Origin: Streptococcus sp. HF-1907
GTDB lineage: Bacteria; Bacillota; Bacilli; Lactobacillales; Streptococcaceae
DNA: 64,000 nt
Direction: 5' to 3'
Assembly (NCBI RefSeq): GCF_015594605.1
Contig: NZ_JADNQT010000006.1
Span: 1-64,000 of the forward strand
This document shows, one piece after another, positions 18,746 through 30,523 of this stretch. Both the position numbers and the translations under genes were made by a program. Numbering within the stretch: the first letter of the stretch is position 1; each line of letters starts with the position of its first letter. The notes under the pieces are model-generated. The model saw only the letters and a program-made list of their open reading frames with translations, had not been told where the DNA came from and did no database searches.

Positions 18746-18747
18746 CG

Positions 18748-19926
18748 ATGCCTAAAGATAAACAAGATAAACCAGAAAGTTCTGAAAGAGAAGAGCTTGT
18801 GCTGACTGAATGGCAGAAGCGTAATTTAGAGTTTCAGAAAAAACGTAAGGAACACGAGGAAGAACAAAAGCAACTAAGTGAAAAGTTACGCTTGGAAAAA
18901 CGTCGGCAATATCACTTGGAGCCCGAAGACGAAGAGGTTGACGATCCTAAAAAGAACAAAAGAAAAGCTCCAAAACCTAAAAAAAATCAGAAAGCTAAGC
19001 CGAAAAAGCCTACCCGAGGTGAAAAACGCCGAGCTAAGGCAAAAAAACGTGCTAAAAATCCGAGAAATAGAGCGAGACCTTTATTGTATTTAGCAATTCC
19101 GATATTGCTTATTTCAATCTTTTTCTTGACACCTTTCAGCAAGCAAAAGACTGTTACTGTTTCGGGGGCGAAAAATACGGCATCAGAGACCGTGATTAGT
19201 GCTGCGAAAATCAAGGCTAATGATTATATTACCCAGTTGATTTTACATCATAAAACCTACGAACAATCAGCAGTGGCTAATGATGAATGGGTCAAGTCAG
19301 CAAGCTTGACTTATAAATTTCCTAATCAGTTTAATTTTGCTATCAAGGAATTTTCCATCTATGTTTACGCCCAGACCAATTCGGGCTATCAACCCATTTT
19401 AGAAAATGGTCAGTTGACAACAGAGCCCTTCGATAGTTCAAAACTGCCAAGTACTTATTTGACTGTAAATTTATCGGATAAGAAAATGATTAAGCAATTG
19501 GTGTCTACCTTGCAGTCTATGCCAAAATCTTTAGTTAGTCAGATTCAGATTGTTAGATCAGCTGGGTCTAAGACGACGAAGGATTTGTTAAATATCGAAA
19601 TGCGTGATGGGAATACTGTCTTGGTTCCTTTGTCGACTCTAGCGAATAAGTTGCCATATTATAATACGGTGAAGAAAAATCTGACAGAGGTTTCAACAGT
19701 AGATATGGAAGTTGGTGTTTACACAACGACAGGGGCTACAGACAGCGCAGCCACTTCTCAAGAGAACACTCAGTCATCAGACACGCAAACTACAGAAGAA
19801 AGCTCGACTACCCAGGCAGAAACAACGACTGAACAAAGCACACAAGCAGACCAGCAGGTGGAGACTACTACAGATGTAACTGCAATCGAGCAAAGCTCAG
19901 AGAATACAGCTGAAACGGCTCAATAA
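18748..19926 (+). CDS. divIB: Cell division protein DivIB/FtsQ
   Basis: This 392-residue bitopic division protein joins the FtsL-FtsB complex and helps activate septal synthesis. A long Lys/Arg/Glu-rich cytoplasmic domain (residues 1-110) precedes one membrane helix (about 112-130). A POTRA domain (KQKTVTVSGAKNTASETVIS onward) and a beta domain follow outside the cell. The last 55 residues are a Thr/Ser/Glu/Gln-rich low-complexity tail, which in this family is variable and dispensable. The gene overlaps nothing; a terminator and new promoter separate it from ftsA. Confidence 0.93.
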   Translation: MPKDKQDKPESSEREELVLTEWQKRNLEFQKKRKEHEEEQKQLSEKLRLEKRRQYHLEPEDEEVDDPKKNKRKAPKPKKNQKAKPKKPTRGEKRRAKAKKRAKNPRNRARPLLYLAIPILLISIFFLTPFSKQKTVTVSGAKNTASETVISAAKIKANDYITQLILHHKTYEQSAVANDEWVKSASLTYKFPNQFNFAIKEFSIYVYAQTNSGYQPILENGQLTTEPFDSSKLPSTYLTVNLSDKKMIKQLVSTLQSMPKSLVSQIQIVRSAGSKTTKDLLNIEMRDGNTVLVPLSTLANKLPYYNTVKKNLTEVSTVDMEVGVYTTTGATDSAATSQENTQSSDTQTTEESSTTQAETTTEQSTQADQQVETTTDVTAIEQSSENTAETAQ

Positions 19927-19947
19927 CCCAGATTAATATTCCATAAC

Positions 19948-19992
19948 AAAAAACGTAAAATACTGACATTTTATGTTTTTTTATGATATAAT
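19948..19992 (+). promoter_or_regulatory. Terminator of murD-murG-divIB and promoter of ftsA
   Basis: AAAACGTAAAAT and ATTTTATGTTTT form a 12-bp stem (one G.T) at 19948-19979 followed by T residues. Immediately after it, TGATATAAT at 19984-19992 is an extended -10 promoter. The ftsA start is 72 bases downstream. ftsAZ can thus be transcribed independently of the mur genes. Confidence 0.7.
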
Positions 19993-20063
19993 ATTTTCTG
20001 AATAATTCTGTTTTAGGCAGTTTTTGATTAGTAAACGAACGGAAAGATAGTGAGGGCAAGTGA

Positions 20064-21437
20064 ATGGCTAGAAATGGCTTTTTTACTGGTTTAGATATAG
20101 GAACAAGCTCAATCAAAGTACTGGTTGCTGAGTTCATCTCAGGTGAAATGAATGTGATTGGCGTTAGTAATGTTCCAAGTACCGGTGTAAAAGATGGCAT
20201 TATTATTGATATTGAAGCAGCAGCTGCCGCAATTAAGGTAGCTATAGAACAAGCAGAAGAAAAAGCAGGGATTACCATTGATAAAGTCAATGTTGGACTA
20301 CCCGCTAATCTTCTTCAAATCGAACCAACCCAAGGAATGATTCCTGTTCCGAGTGACTCAAAAGAAATCAAAGATGAAGATGTTGAAAGTGTTGTTAAAT
20401 CAGCTTTGACCAAGAGTATCACTCCAGAACGTGAAGTTATTTCATTGGTTCCCTTAGAATTTATCGTTGACGGTTTCCAGGGGATTCGTGATCCGCGTGG
20501 CATGATGGGAATTCGCCTTGAAATGCGTGGCTTGATTTACACTGGTCCAACAACTATTATGCACAATCTTCGTAAGACGGTTGAACGTGCTGGTATCAAG
20601 GTTGAAAACGTTGTTATCACGCCGCTTGCCATAGCTAAGTCAGTCTTGAACGAAGGTGAACGTGAATTTGGTGCAACCGTTATTGATATGGGTGGCGGTC
20701 AAACGACTGTCGCTTCAATGCGCAACCAAGAATTACAATACACCAACATTTACCCAGAAGGTAGCGATTACGTTACAAAAGATATTTCAAAAGTTTTGCG
20801 CACAACCATGGAAATTGCGGAAGCTTTGAAATTTAATTTTGGTCAGGCTAATGTTGAGGAAGCTAGCATGACTGAGACGGTTCAAGTTAACGTTGTTGGT
20901 AGCGATGAACCAATTGAAATCACAGAAAACTACTTATCTCAAATTATCTCTGGACGCATTCGCCAAATTCTTGAAAATGTAAAACAGGATTTGAGTCGTG
21001 GACGCCTGCTGGACTTGCCTGGTGGTATTATTCTAGTCGGTGGTGGTGCAATTATGCCGGGTGTGGTTGACGTTGCTCAAGAAGTTTTTGGAACACAGGT
21101 TAAACTTCATGTTCCAAACCAAGTTGGTATTCGTAATCCGATTTTTGCTAATGTTATTAGTATTGTTGATTACGTTGGTATGTTGTCAGATGTTGATATT
21201 ATTGCTCAGCATGCTGTGACAGGGGAAGAAGCTCTACGTCATCAGCCAGTTGCTTTTGATGTTCCTGAGCCTATGGTCCCTACCCCAACGCAAACGTCAA
21301 CCTATGTTGAACCAAGTCCAGTAGCAACACCAGCTATGGAACCAATTCAACCCCAAACTCAACCAAAACAACCAGCTCAACCTAAAGTAAAAGTGACAGA
21401 TCGTCTTCGTGGTATTTTTGGTAGCATGTTTGATTAA
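20064..21437 (+). CDS. ftsA: Cell division protein FtsA
   Basis: This 457-residue actin-like ATPase tethers FtsZ filaments to the membrane and recruits the divisome. The phosphate-1 motif GLDIGTSSIKVLVAE, VIDMGGGQTTVAS and LPGGIILVGGGAIMPG mark the actin fold. A Pro/Thr/Gln-rich linker (about residues 400-440) leads to the membrane-targeting amphipathic helix VTDRLRGIFGSMFD. The ATG follows GTGAGGGCAAGTGA. ftsZ starts 20 bases after the stop. Confidence 0.96.
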   Translation: MARNGFFTGLDIGTSSIKVLVAEFISGEMNVIGVSNVPSTGVKDGIIIDIEAAAAAIKVAIEQAEEKAGITIDKVNVGLPANLLQIEPTQGMIPVPSDSKEIKDEDVESVVKSALTKSITPEREVISLVPLEFIVDGFQGIRDPRGMMGIRLEMRGLIYTGPTTIMHNLRKTVERAGIKVENVVITPLAIAKSVLNEGEREFGATVIDMGGGQTTVASMRNQELQYTNIYPEGSDYVTKDISKVLRTTMEIAEALKFNFGQANVEEASMTETVQVNVVGSDEPIEITENYLSQIISGRIRQILENVKQDLSRGRLLDLPGGIILVGGGAIMPGVVDVAQEVFGTQVKLHVPNQVGIRNPIFANVISIVDYVGMLSDVDIIAQHAVTGEEALRHQPVAFDVPEPMVPTPTQTSTYVEPSPVATPAMEPIQPQTQPKQPAQPKVKVTDRLRGIFGSMFD

Positions 21438-21448
21438 CAAGTAAGTGA

Positions 21449-22746
<1,298 letters not shown>

Positions 22747-22747
<1 letters not shown>

Positions 22748-23421
22748 TGATGACTTTACAAGAAAATAAAACAAAGATTTTTAACCAAGTTGCTCAAGCA
22801 ACTATTGAAGCAGGACGGCCTCAAAATAGCGTGACTGTTGTTGCTGTTACTAAATATGTTGATAGCGAGGTTGCTCGCGCTCTTGTGGACATAGGAGTGA
22901 CTCACATCGGTGAAAATCGTGTGGATAAGTTTCTTGATAAATACCAGGCCTTAAAAGATTATGACTTGACATGGCATTTAATCGGAACTTTGCAACGTCG
23001 TAAGGTTAAAGATGTTATCAATTATGTTGATTATTTTCATGCCTTAGATTCTGTGAAGCTTGCCGCAGAAATTCAAAAACGTGCAGAGCATCCTGTTAAA
23101 TGTTTCTTACAGGTTAATATTTCTGGTGAAGAGAGCAAGCATGGTTTTAGCCCAGAGGAAGTTGAAGATGCGTTGGCGCAAATGGCCGACTTCGATAAAG
23201 TTGAGTTGGTTGGTTTGATGACGATGGCGCCGATTGCTGCGACTGAGAAAGAAATTGCTGATATTTTTAGCAAAACCAATCTTTTAAGACAACAGTTAGC
23301 AGATAAAAAGATGAAATATATGCCATTTTCAGAACTCAGTATGGGAATGAGTGGCGACTATAAGATTGCTATTCAAAATGGTTCTACATTCGTAAGAATT
23401 GGCACATCTTTCTTTAAATAA
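22747..23421 (+). CDS. ylmE: PLP-binding protein YlmE/YggS
   Basis: This 224-residue member of the pyridoxal-phosphate homeostasis family has an alanine-racemase-like barrel. The PLP lysine lies in [13 protein letters not shown] (about residue 37), and [23 protein letters not shown] and LSMGMSGDY are family motifs. It buffers PLP and affects amino-acid metabolism. It is conserved next to ftsZ in Firmicutes. ATG 22747 overlaps the ftsZ stop; the next codon, 22750, is also ATG. Confidence 0.93.
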
Positions 23422-23432
23422 TGGGGGAAACA

Positions 23433-24002
23433 ATGGCATTAAAAGATAGATTTGAAAAGATTATTTCTTACTTTGATACCGATGATGTGAGCGATGTTGA
23501 GGAAACTGTTGAGGACGAAGTTGTTCGTCCACAACCTAAGCCAACAGTACCACGTCCAGCTGTATCGACTCCAAGTCAACCACAGCAAAAACAAAGGGAA
23601 CGTCAACCTTATGCGACAGCACCGTATCACGAAGGAACATCAGCTCAAAAAGAAATGGTAAATGCAATGGCAGAACGCAGAGAAGCCTTAGCTAGTCAAC
23701 AAGAACAAATCACGATTGCTTTGAAGTATCCACGTAAATATGAGGATGCTCAAGAAATTGTAGACTTGCTGATTGTTAATGAATGTGTCTTGATTGATTT
23801 TCAGTATATGCTTGATGCTCAAGCACGTCGTTGCCTTGATTTTATTGATGGAGCGAGTCGTGTACTTTATGGTTCGTTGCAAAAAGTTGGTAGTTCAATG
23901 TATTTATTGACGCCAGCCAATGTTGTTGTTGATATTGAGGAAATGAATATTCCGAAAACCAATCCAGAGTCTGGCTTTGACTTTGATATGAAACGACGCT
24001 AG
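23433..24002 (+). CDS. sepF: Division protein SepF
   Basis: This 189-residue membrane-binding protein aligns FtsZ filaments and acts as an alternative anchor. The N-terminal amphipathic helix [14 protein letters not shown], an acidic and Pro/Gln-rich linker (residues 20-75), and the globular DUF552 domain (from about residue 85) are visible. I prefer ATG 23433, which has GGGGGAAA six bases upstream and gives the canonical N-terminus. An in-frame ATG at 23421 that overlaps the ylmE stop would add four residues. Confidence 0.93.
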   Translation: MALKDRFEKIISYFDTDDVSDVEETVEDEVVRPQPKPTVPRPAVSTPSQPQQKQRERQPYATAPYHEGTSAQKEMVNAMAERREALASQQEQITIALKYPRKYEDAQEIVDLLIVNECVLIDFQYMLDAQARRCLDFIDGASRVLYGSLQKVGSSMYLLTPANVVVDIEEMNIPKTNPESGFDFDMKRR

Positions 24003-24010
24003 GAATTCTT

Positions 24011-24262
24011 ATGTTATTATTGATAATAGTATTGAGAGCCCTTAACGTTTATTCCTATTTGATGCTTGCCTATGCTTTACTATCATGGTTTCCTGGAGCT
24101 TATGACACATGGCTTGGTCAGTTATTGTCACAGCTTGTTGAGCCAGTCATTAAACCATTTAGAAAGCTTCATTTACAATTTGCAGGTTTAGACTTTACCA
24201 TATTAGTTGTCATGTTGGCACTTAACTGGTTGAGTCGTGTTCTGATTATGATATTTGCCTAA
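24011..24262 (+). CDS. ylmG: YggT-family membrane protein YlmG
   Basis: This 83-residue integral membrane protein has two long hydrophobic helices (residues 1-27 and 60-82), with PVIKPFRKLHLQFAGLDFT between them, the YggT signature. It lies in the ylm cluster downstream of sepF. Its role is linked to division, osmotic response or membrane protein placement, but no biochemical activity is known. Its stop overlaps the ylmH start (TAATG). Confidence 0.92.
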   Translation: MLLLIIVLRALNVYSYLMLAYALLSWFPGAYDTWLGQLLSQLVEPVIKPFRKLHLQFAGLDFTILVVMLALNWLSRVLIMIFA

Positions 24263-25050
24263 TGGTTGCTAAAGATATTTATCAGCATTTTCGGCCTAAA
24301 GAAATTTCCTTTATCGATCGGATAGATAACTTGGCTCAGAGGGTTGAGGACACTTATACTTACTATGTGACGGAGTTTCTTAATCCGCGTCAAGTTAAGA
24401 TTGTCAAGAGCATCCTTGGTCAGCGTGGTATGACTTATTACCTTTCTTCAGACTATTATCAGACAGAGTATGCTAAGGTTATCCTAGCGCCAGAATATTA
24501 TAGTTTTGATGAAGCTGATTTTGAAATGACCTTGATTGCAATTGATTATAATGCTAAATTTAATCAATTGACGCATGCGCAAATCATGGGAACTCTTCTC
24601 AATCAACTTGGGATAAAACGTTCTGTACTAGGGGATATATTGGTTCAGAATGGTAAAGCCCAGTTAGTTGTTGAATCGAGCTTGGTCTCCTATTTGATGA
24701 CTTCAGTGCAAAAAATCGGCAGAGCTAGCGTCTCATTGAAAGAAGTTCCTTTTCAAGAGTTACTGACTCAAGAACAAGACTATCAAACAATGGATGTACT
24801 TGTCTCAAGCATGAGATTGGATAAACTAATAGCTACTGTCTTGAAATTGTCGCGGCAAGAGGCAGTTAAGTTGATTGTGTCCGATAGGGTAAAGGTCAAC
24901 TATGCTAATGTGGGAAGAACCGCTGAGCTACTAGCTATAGATGATATGGTCAGTGTGCGAGGTTTTGGTCGTTTTACAATCATTCAAGAAAATGGCTTGA
25001 CCAAAAATGGTAAAATTAAGTTAACAATAGAAAAATTGATACATAAATAA
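24262..25050 (+). CDS. ylmH: S4-domain RNA-binding protein YlmH
   Basis: This is a 262-residue protein. An N-terminal YlmH domain contains FLNPRQVKIVKSILGQRGM and LGDILVQNGKAQLVVE. A C-terminal S4 RNA-binding module follows at about residues 180-245 (MRLDKLIATVLKLSRQEAVK). In Bacillus, YlmH is reported to act in ribosome quality control on obstructed 50S subunits. It is co-transcribed with sepF-ylmG and overlaps ylmG by one base. Confidence 0.92.
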   Translation: MVAKDIYQHFRPKEISFIDRIDNLAQRVEDTYTYYVTEFLNPRQVKIVKSILGQRGMTYYLSSDYYQTEYAKVILAPEYYSFDEADFEMTLIAIDYNAKFNQLTHAQIMGTLLNQLGIKRSVLGDILVQNGKAQLVVESSLVSYLMTSVQKIGRASVSLKEVPFQELLTQEQDYQTMDVLVSSMRLDKLIATVLKLSRQEAVKLIVSDRVKVNYANVGRTAELLAIDDMVSVRGFGRFTIIQENGLTKNGKIKLTIEKLIHK

Positions 25051-25059
25051 GGAGAAGGT

Positions 25060-25842
25060 ATGACACTTACAGCGCTTGAAATTAAAGATAAAACATTTTC
25101 AGTTAAGTTCCGCGGTTATAGCGAAGAAGAAGTTAATGAATTTCTTGACATTGTTGTTGAGGATTATGAAGCACTTGTTCGCAAAAATCATGAACAAGAA
25201 AGTCAAATTAAGACGCTTGAAGAAAAATTGGCTTACTTCAATGAGATGAAAGAGTCACTTTCTCAATCAGTTATTTTGGCACAAGAGACGGCTGAAAAAG
25301 TGAAAACATCTGCTCATGATGAAGCAGCTAACGTTGTCAGCAAAGCTAACTTTGACTCACAACACTTGATTGATGAAGCAAAATCAAGAGCAAATGACAT
25401 TCTTCGTGAAGCAACTGATGAGGCAAAACGTGTCGCGGTTGAAACAGAAGAATTGAAACGTCAAACACGTATTTTCCACCAACGTTTGATTGCAGAAGTT
25501 GAAGGTCAATTAGGACTTGCAAATTCACCAGTTTGGGATGAATTATTGAAACCAACTGCTGTTTATCTTCAAAATTCAGATGTAGCTTTCAAGGAAGTTG
25601 TTGAGAAAGTTCTTGATGAACACATTGAAACAGAGGATGACTCTGCTTCATTTGATGCGACTCGTCAGTTTACCCCTGAAGAAATGGAAGAACTACAACG
25701 TCGTGTTGAAGTAAGTAACAAGCAGTTAGAAGCTGCTGGTGTTGTTGAGTCAGAAACCATTGAGACATCAACTGCAACAACGGTAGAGCCAGTCTTGGAT
25801 TTTGGTGAAACACAAACATTTAAACTAAATATTGAAGATTAA
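25060..25842 (+). CDS. divIVA: Cell division/polarity protein DivIVA
   Basis: This 260-residue coiled-coil protein binds negatively curved membrane at septum and poles and organises cell-wall synthesis and segregation. The lipid-binding N-terminus TALEIKDKTFSVKFRGYSEE is followed by two long coiled coils (about residues 30-70 and 75-165). An acidic C-terminal tail is rich in Glu and Thr. The ATG has an AAGGAGAAGGT ribosome site 10 bases after the ylmH stop. The ileS T-box leader follows. Confidence 0.95.
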   Translation: MTLTALEIKDKTFSVKFRGYSEEEVNEFLDIVVEDYEALVRKNHEQESQIKTLEEKLAYFNEMKESLSQSVILAQETAEKVKTSAHDEAANVVSKANFDSQHLIDEAKSRANDILREATDEAKRVAVETEELKRQTRIFHQRLIAEVEGQLGLANSPVWDELLKPTAVYLQNSDVAFKEVVEKVLDEHIETEDDSASFDATRQFTPEEMEELQRRVEVSNKQLEAAGVVESETIETSTATTVEPVLDFGETQTFKLNIED

Positions 25843-25844
25843 GA

Positions 25845-26062
25845 AAAACAGTGTCTGATTCTTACATTAACAGCGAGTAGGAGATGGTGGAAGCCCTACA
25901 TTCCCTGAGGATTAGAAGATCATTTTCAGTCATCTTGTCTGAATAAAGTAGGATGAGAGGTTGGATTCACCTTACGAATCGCAAGAGGGAGTAGAGTATT
26001 TCTACTCTGAACTAAGGTGGTACCACGAGCTTTCGTCCTTTTTGGCGGGAGCCTTTTATTTT
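25845..26062 (+). promoter_or_regulatory. T-box riboswitch of ileS
   Basis: This about 215-base leader contains the conserved T-box AAGGTGGTACCACG at 26014-26027, preceded by a GTAGAGTATTTCTACTC hairpin. It is followed by a terminator stem (GCTTTCGTCC/GGCGGGAGC) and a T-rich tail at 26030-26062. The TGGT of the T-box would pair with an uncharged ACCA 3' end, fitting the A73 discriminator of tRNA-Ile. An ATC at about 25919 is a candidate isoleucine specifier, but I cannot fold stem I with certainty. Uncharged tRNA-Ile should promote antitermination and ileS expression. Confidence 0.92.
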
Positions 26063-26159
26063 TGGGAAATAGCAGAGCTATGAACCTTACTTTTGATACT
26101 ATCTCTCTGCTGAAGCAGTAGAAGTGATAAGATATATTTTAATTATTAAAGGAGCAAAG

Positions 26160-28958
26160 ATGAAATTAAAAGACACCCTAAATCTAGGGAAAACAGCTTT
26201 TCCAATGCGTGCTGGTCTTCCAACCAAGGAACCTCAATGGCAAGCAGCATGGGAGGAGGCAGATCTTTACAACAAACGTCAACAGTTAAACGAAGGTAAA
26301 CCTTCCTTCCAATTGCACGATGGCCCTCCATATGCCAACGGAAATATTCACGTTGGTCACGCCATGAATAAAATCTCAAAAGATATTATTGTTCGTTCAA
26401 AATCAATGTCTGGTTTCCGTGCTCCTTACGTTCCAGGTTGGGATACACACGGACTTCCAATTGAACAAGTTTTGGCTAAACAAGGTGTCAAACGTAAAGA
26501 AATGGACTTGGTTGACTACCTTGAGATGTGTCGTGATTACGCTCTTAGCCAAGTTGATAAACAGCGTGCAGACTTCAAACGCCTTGGTGTTTCTGCTGAT
26601 TGGGAAAATCCATACATCACTTTGAAACCTCAATACGAGGCTGATCAAGTTCGTGTATTTGGTGCCATGGCTGATAAGGGTTACATCTATCGTGGTGCCA
26701 AACCAGTCTACTGGTCATGGTCATCAGAATCTGCTCTTGCTGAAGCGGAAATTGAGTACCACGATATTGATTCAACATCACTTTATTACGGAAATAAAGT
26801 TAAAGATGGTAAGGGCGTCCTTGATACAGACACTTACATCGTTGTTTGGACGACTACACCATTTACTATCACAGCTTCCCGTGCCTTGACTATGGGTGCT
26901 GATATGGATTATGTGGTTGTTAAACCTGCTGGTCAAGACCGTAAATATGTGGTTGCTGAAGGACTTCTTGACAGCTTAGCTGAAAAATTTGGCTGGGAAT
27001 CTCCTGAAGTTCTTGCTCGCCATAAAGGTGCTGAACTTGAGATGATTACAACTGAACACCCTTGGGACGCTGAAATTGAAGAACTTGTCATTCTTGGCGA
27101 TCACGTTACTCTTGATTCAGGTACTGGTATCGTCCATACGGCTCCTGGTTTTGGTGAGGACGACTACAATGTCGGTGTTAAATACGGTGTTGACGTTGTT
27201 GTTACGGTCAATGAACGTGGGTTGATGATGGAAAATGCTGGCGCTGACTTCGAAGGTCAATTCTATGATAAAGTAACACCACTTGTTCAAGAAAAATTGG
27301 GTGACCTTTTGCTTGCTAGCGAAGTTATCAATCACTCATACCCATTTGACTGGCGTACTAAAAAACCTATCATCTGGCGTGCCGTGCCACAATGGTTTGC
27401 TTCCGTTTCAAAATTCCGTCAAGATATTCTTGATGAAATTGAAAAAACAAGCTTCAAGCCAGCTTGGGGACAAAAACGTCTTTATAACATGATTCGTGAC
27501 CGTGGTGACTGGGTTATCTCTCGTCAACGTGCTTGGGGTGTTCCCCTTCCAATCTTCTACGCTGAAGATGGCACAGCTATTATGACTAAAGAAGTGACAG
27601 ACCACGTTGCTGATTTATTTGCAGAACATGGTTCAATCGTTTGGTGGCAGCGTGAAGCTAAAGATTTACTTCCTGAAGGTTTCACTCACCCAGGTTCTCC
27701 AAATGGTGAATTCACAAAAGAAACTGACATCATGGATGTTTGGTTTGACTCTGGTTCATCATGGAACGGTGTTATGAATGCTCGTGAACATTTGAACTAT
27801 CCAGCTGACCTTTATCTTGAAGGGTCTGACCAATACCGTGGTTGGTTCAACTCATCACTCATCACATCAGTTGCGGTTAACGGTCATGCACCATACAAAT
27901 CAGTCTTGTCACAAGGCTTCGTTCTTGATGGTAAGGGTGAAAAAATGTCTAAATCACTTGGAAACACAATCCTTCCAAGCGATGTTGAAAAACAATTTGG
28001 TGCAGAAATCTTGCGTCTTTGGGTAACTAGCGTTGATTCTAGCAACGATGTTCGTATCTCAATGGATATTTTGAAACAAACATCAGAAACTTACCGTAAA
28101 ATCCGTAACACACTTCGTTTCTTGATTGCCAATACAGCAGATTTCAATCCAAATACAGATGCAGTTGCTTACGAAAACTTGCGTGCAGTTGATAAATACA
28201 TGACAATCAAGTTCAACAAATTGGTAGCCACAATCAAAGAAGCCTACGAAAACTATGACTTCATGGCTATCTATAAATCAGTTGTTAACTTCATCACAGT
28301 TGATTTGTCAGCCTTCTATCTTGATTTTGCCAAGGATGTTGTTTACATCGAAGCAACAGATAGCTTGGTTCGCCGTCAAATGCAAACTGTTTTTTACGAC
28401 ATCTTGGTGAAAATCACTAAATTATTGACACCAATCTTGCCTCACACAGCAGAAGAAATCTGGTCATACCTTGAATTTGAAGCAGAAGAATTTGTTCAGT
28501 TGTCAGAAATGCCAGAGGAGGAAAACTTTGCGGACCAAGAAGCCATCCTTGAAGAATGGGAAGCCTTCATGACTCTTCGTACACAAGCTCAAAAAGCCTT
28601 GGAAGAAGCGCGTAATGCCAAAGTCATTGGTAAATCATTGGAAGCTCATTTGACAATCTATGCTAGTCAAGAAGTGAAAACATTGTTGACTGCCCTTGAT
28701 AGTGATGTGGCTCAACTTTTGATTGTTTCAGGTTTGACGGTTACTGATGAATCAGCGCCAGCTGATGCTGTTAAATTTGAAGACGTAGCTTTCACTGTCG
28801 AACACGCTCATGGTGAGGTTTGTGAGCGTTGCCGTCGTGTGGATGAAACAACAAAAGAACGTTCCTATAATGCTACAATTTGTGATCATTGTGCCCAAAT
28901 CGTTGAAGCTAACTTTGCTCAAGTAGTTGCTGAAGGATTTGAAGTTAAAGCTAAATAA
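26160..28958 (+). CDS. ileS: Isoleucyl-tRNA synthetase
   Basis: This 932-residue class Ia synthetase charges tRNA-Ile. The HIGH-type motif appears as [11 protein letters not shown], the editing (CP1) domain includes [14 protein letters not shown], and KMSKS as [10 protein letters not shown]. The C-terminus carries a zinc-finger-like CERCRR...CDHC. The start at 26160 follows AAAGGAGCAAAG and gives [20 protein letters not shown]. An in-frame ATG at 26124 lacks a ribosome site. Expression is controlled by the T-box leader. Confidence 0.97.
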   Translation: MKLKDTLNLGKTAFPMRAGLPTKEPQWQAAWEEADLYNKRQQLNEGKPSFQLHDGPPYANGNIHVGHAMNKISKDIIVRSKSMSGFRAPYVPGWDTHGLPIEQVLAKQGVKRKEMDLVDYLEMCRDYALSQVDKQRADFKRLGVSADWENPYITLKPQYEADQVRVFGAMADKGYIYRGAKPVYWSWSSESALAEAEIEYHDIDSTSLYYGNKVKDGKGVLDTDTYIVVWTTTPFTITASRALTMGADMDYVVVKPAGQDRKYVVAEGLLDSLAEKFGWESPEVLARHKGAELEMITTEHPWDAEIEELVILGDHVTLDSGTGIVHTAPGFGEDDYNVGVKYGVDVVVTVNERGLMMENAGADFEGQFYDKVTPLVQEKLGDLLLASEVINHSYPFDWRTKKPIIWRAVPQWFASVSKFRQDILDEIEKTSFKPAWGQKRLYNMIRDRGDWVISRQRAWGVPLPIFYAEDGTAIMTKEVTDHVADLFAEHGSIVWWQREAKDLLPEGFTHPGSPNGEFTKETDIMDVWFDSGSSWNGVMNAREHLNYPADLYLEGSDQYRGWFNSSLITSVAVNGHAPYKSVLSQGFVLDGKGEKMSKSLGNTILPSDVEKQFGAEILRLWVTSVDSSNDVRISMDILKQTSETYRKIRNTLRFLIANTADFNPNTDAVAYENLRAVDKYMTIKFNKLVATIKEAYENYDFMAIYKSVVNFITVDLSAFYLDFAKDVVYIEATDSLVRRQMQTVFYDILVKITKLLTPILPHTAEEIWSYLEFEAEEFVQLSEMPEEENFADQEAILEEWEAFMTLRTQAQKALEEARNAKVIGKSLEAHLTIYASQEVKTLLTALDSDVAQLLIVSGLTVTDESAPADAVKFEDVAFTVEHAHGEVCERCRRVDETTKERSYNATICDHCAQIVEANFAQVVAEGFEVKAK

Positions 28959-28962
28959 TATG

Positions 28963-28999
28963 AAAAACAATCGAGGAACCTGGTTCTCCGATTGTTTTT
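28963..28999 (+). terminator. Terminator after ileS
   Basis: AAACAATCGAGGAACC and TTCTCCGATTGTTT form a strong interrupted stem ending in TTTTG. A second small hairpin, AGAGCC-TTAAT-GGCTCT at 29025-29041, may serve the convergent DUF1827 gene. Confidence 0.85.
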
Positions 29000-29048
29000 G
29001 TTTAGCCAAAAAATTGAAATTAAAAAGAGCCTTAATGGCTCTGAAGTA

Positions 29049-29351
29049 TTAAACAGTTGTTGGAAATGAAATTTCAATCAACTTAGCAGTGTGTAATGTT
29101 CTGAGTTGGTCGAGTTGAACAATTGATTTGTCAATTTTACGCTTGAGGAAAAATTCGCGGATGGTTTCAATTTCATCATCTTTGATAGCGCGATATTTGT
29201 TGGAAATCAAGAGTTCATAGTGTTTGGGCGCTTGTGTGAAAATCACGTCAGTATTTCCCGCAGAATAAACTTCAACTAGTTGAGCATCGGTATTACGAAG
29301 TTGATTACGAACTAATTCGGGATGACTACTTGTTGTATTGATAAGTCTCAT
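29049..29351 (-). CDS. DUF1827 family protein
   Basis: This 100-residue cytosolic protein starts MRLINTTSSHPELVRNQLRN. The length and the central FTQAPKHYELLISNKYRAIK match DUF1827, a family of streptococci and related cocci with no known function. The reverse-strand ATG at 29351 follows a GGAGGTAACCG ribosome site. It is a single-gene unit between ileS and the NUDIX gene. Confidence 0.8.
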   Translation of the reverse strand: MRLINTTSSHPELVRNQLRNTDAQLVEVYSAGNTDVIFTQAPKHYELLISNKYRAIKDDEIETIREFFLKRKIDKSIVQLDQLRTLHTAKLIEISFPTTV

Positions 29352-29412
29352 CGGTTACCTCCTAAGGCTTTCTTGCTATTATTATATCACTATTTTAGGA
29401 CAAAGAGGAAGC

Positions 29413-29859
29413 TTATTGATGATTTTTTTGCCAGGCCTCAATTCCCCATTTATGGCTGCCGCGTTTTAAATTGGCTTTAGCCTCTTCAATCGGAAACCAT
29501 GCTAGATGGTTGAAATCTTCTAGCGGTGCACCGACAGAAGTGAAGTGAGTCACTTCGTAAATATAGGCAGGGTTGTAAAAGTAAGTGTCCCGATGACTTG
29601 AATAAAAGTATTCGTCAGCCTGTCCGTAATATTTGCCAATCTCTGCGGTAAATCCCAATTCCTCAATCAACTCACGGCTAAGAGCTTTCAAATGGTCCTC
29701 GCCAGCTTCAATTTCGCCACCAGGCAAGAACCAGGCGCTATTTGGCGCTTGAACCAGGATAATCTGATCCTTAGTTTCGTTTGGAATAACGGCATAGACA
29801 CCGTAGCGTGCGGTGTAATCAACCCCTTCTTTTTTAGTTCCGAAAGTTGGATTGTTCAT
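29413..29859 (-). CDS. NUDIX hydrolase
   Basis: This 148-residue pyrophosphohydrolase has a complete Nudix box, GGEIEAGEDHLKALSRELIE followed by ELG (about residues 58-80), which binds the catalytic divalent metals. Substrate cannot be told; an oxidised or non-canonical nucleotide or a sugar nucleotide is possible. I chose the ATG at 29859 because AAAGGAGC lies seven bases before it. An in-frame ATG at 29886 would add nine residues and has only a closely spaced purine run. Confidence 0.85.
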   Translation of the reverse strand: MNNPTFGTKKEGVDYTARYGVYAVIPNETKDQIILVQAPNSAWFLPGGEIEAGEDHLKALSRELIEELGFTAEIGKYYGQADEYFYSSHRDTYFYNPAYIYEVTHFTSVGAPLEDFNHLAWFPIEEAKANLKRGSHKWGIEAWQKNHQ

Positions 29860-30016
29860 AGCAGAGCTCCTTTTCTTAGTAGTCATTTCCTTTATTATAC
29901 TAAAATCTGATAGAGATTGCTCTATAAATCATGGAAATTTTTTGAAAAATTAGGAATGACTTGAGTTTTTTTCAAAAGGTGCTAGAATAAATTTACATAG
30001 GAAGAGGGGGAGTTTT

Positions 30017-30523
30017 ATGTCAACAAAACGCTTAACAGTCGGGGCTTTCTTCATGGTCCTGATGATTATTTTAAGTTCAAGTATGTTTTCCGTACCAGTT
30101 CCTGGGGGACATTTTTACTTTAATACGGTATTGATTTTCTTGGTTTGCCTTTACTTTGAGCCTTGGGAAGCGGTGGTTATTGCGGGTGTGGGGTCATTTT
30201 TAGGAGATCTTTTCTTTTACCCAGCTCCTATGTTTGTGACTTTAGTAACGCATTCGATTCAGACTTTTGTCATGGCGAGTTTGATTGGGCTTGGTAAAAG
30301 GGAAAGGGTTAGTTTCGCTCAAATTTCATTGGCTTTTGTCGTTGGAGGGATTATGGATATTGTTGGTTATTTTATCGGTCGTTCTTATCTTTACGCAACG
30401 CCAAGCTATGCTAGCTTAAAATTGCCATTTGATATTATTGCTTTTTTTGTGGGAGCAGCGCTAGCTATATTTCTCTACTATCGAACCCCTTTGACGAAAA
30501 TGATAATGAAAGCATTAAAATAA
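30017..30523 (+). CDS. ECF transporter substrate-binding (S) component
   Basis: This 168-residue membrane protein has five to six hydrophobic helices. The opening MSTKRLTVGAFFMVLMIIL and the VPGGHFYFNTVLIFLVCLYF and GVGSFLGDLFFYPAPMF segments resemble S components of group II energy-coupling-factor vitamin transporters. These share the EcfA-A'-T module encoded elsewhere. The substrate is not deducible; a thiamine-precursor or similar vitamin carrier is one possibility. It ends at a bidirectional terminator shared with clpE. Confidence 0.75.
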   Translation: MSTKRLTVGAFFMVLMIILSSSMFSVPVPGGHFYFNTVLIFLVCLYFEPWEAVVIAGVGSFLGDLFFYPAPMFVTLVTHSIQTFVMASLIGLGKRERVSFAQISLAFVVGGIMDIVGYFIGRSYLYATPSYASLKLPFDIIAFFVGAALAIFLYYRTPLTKMIMKALK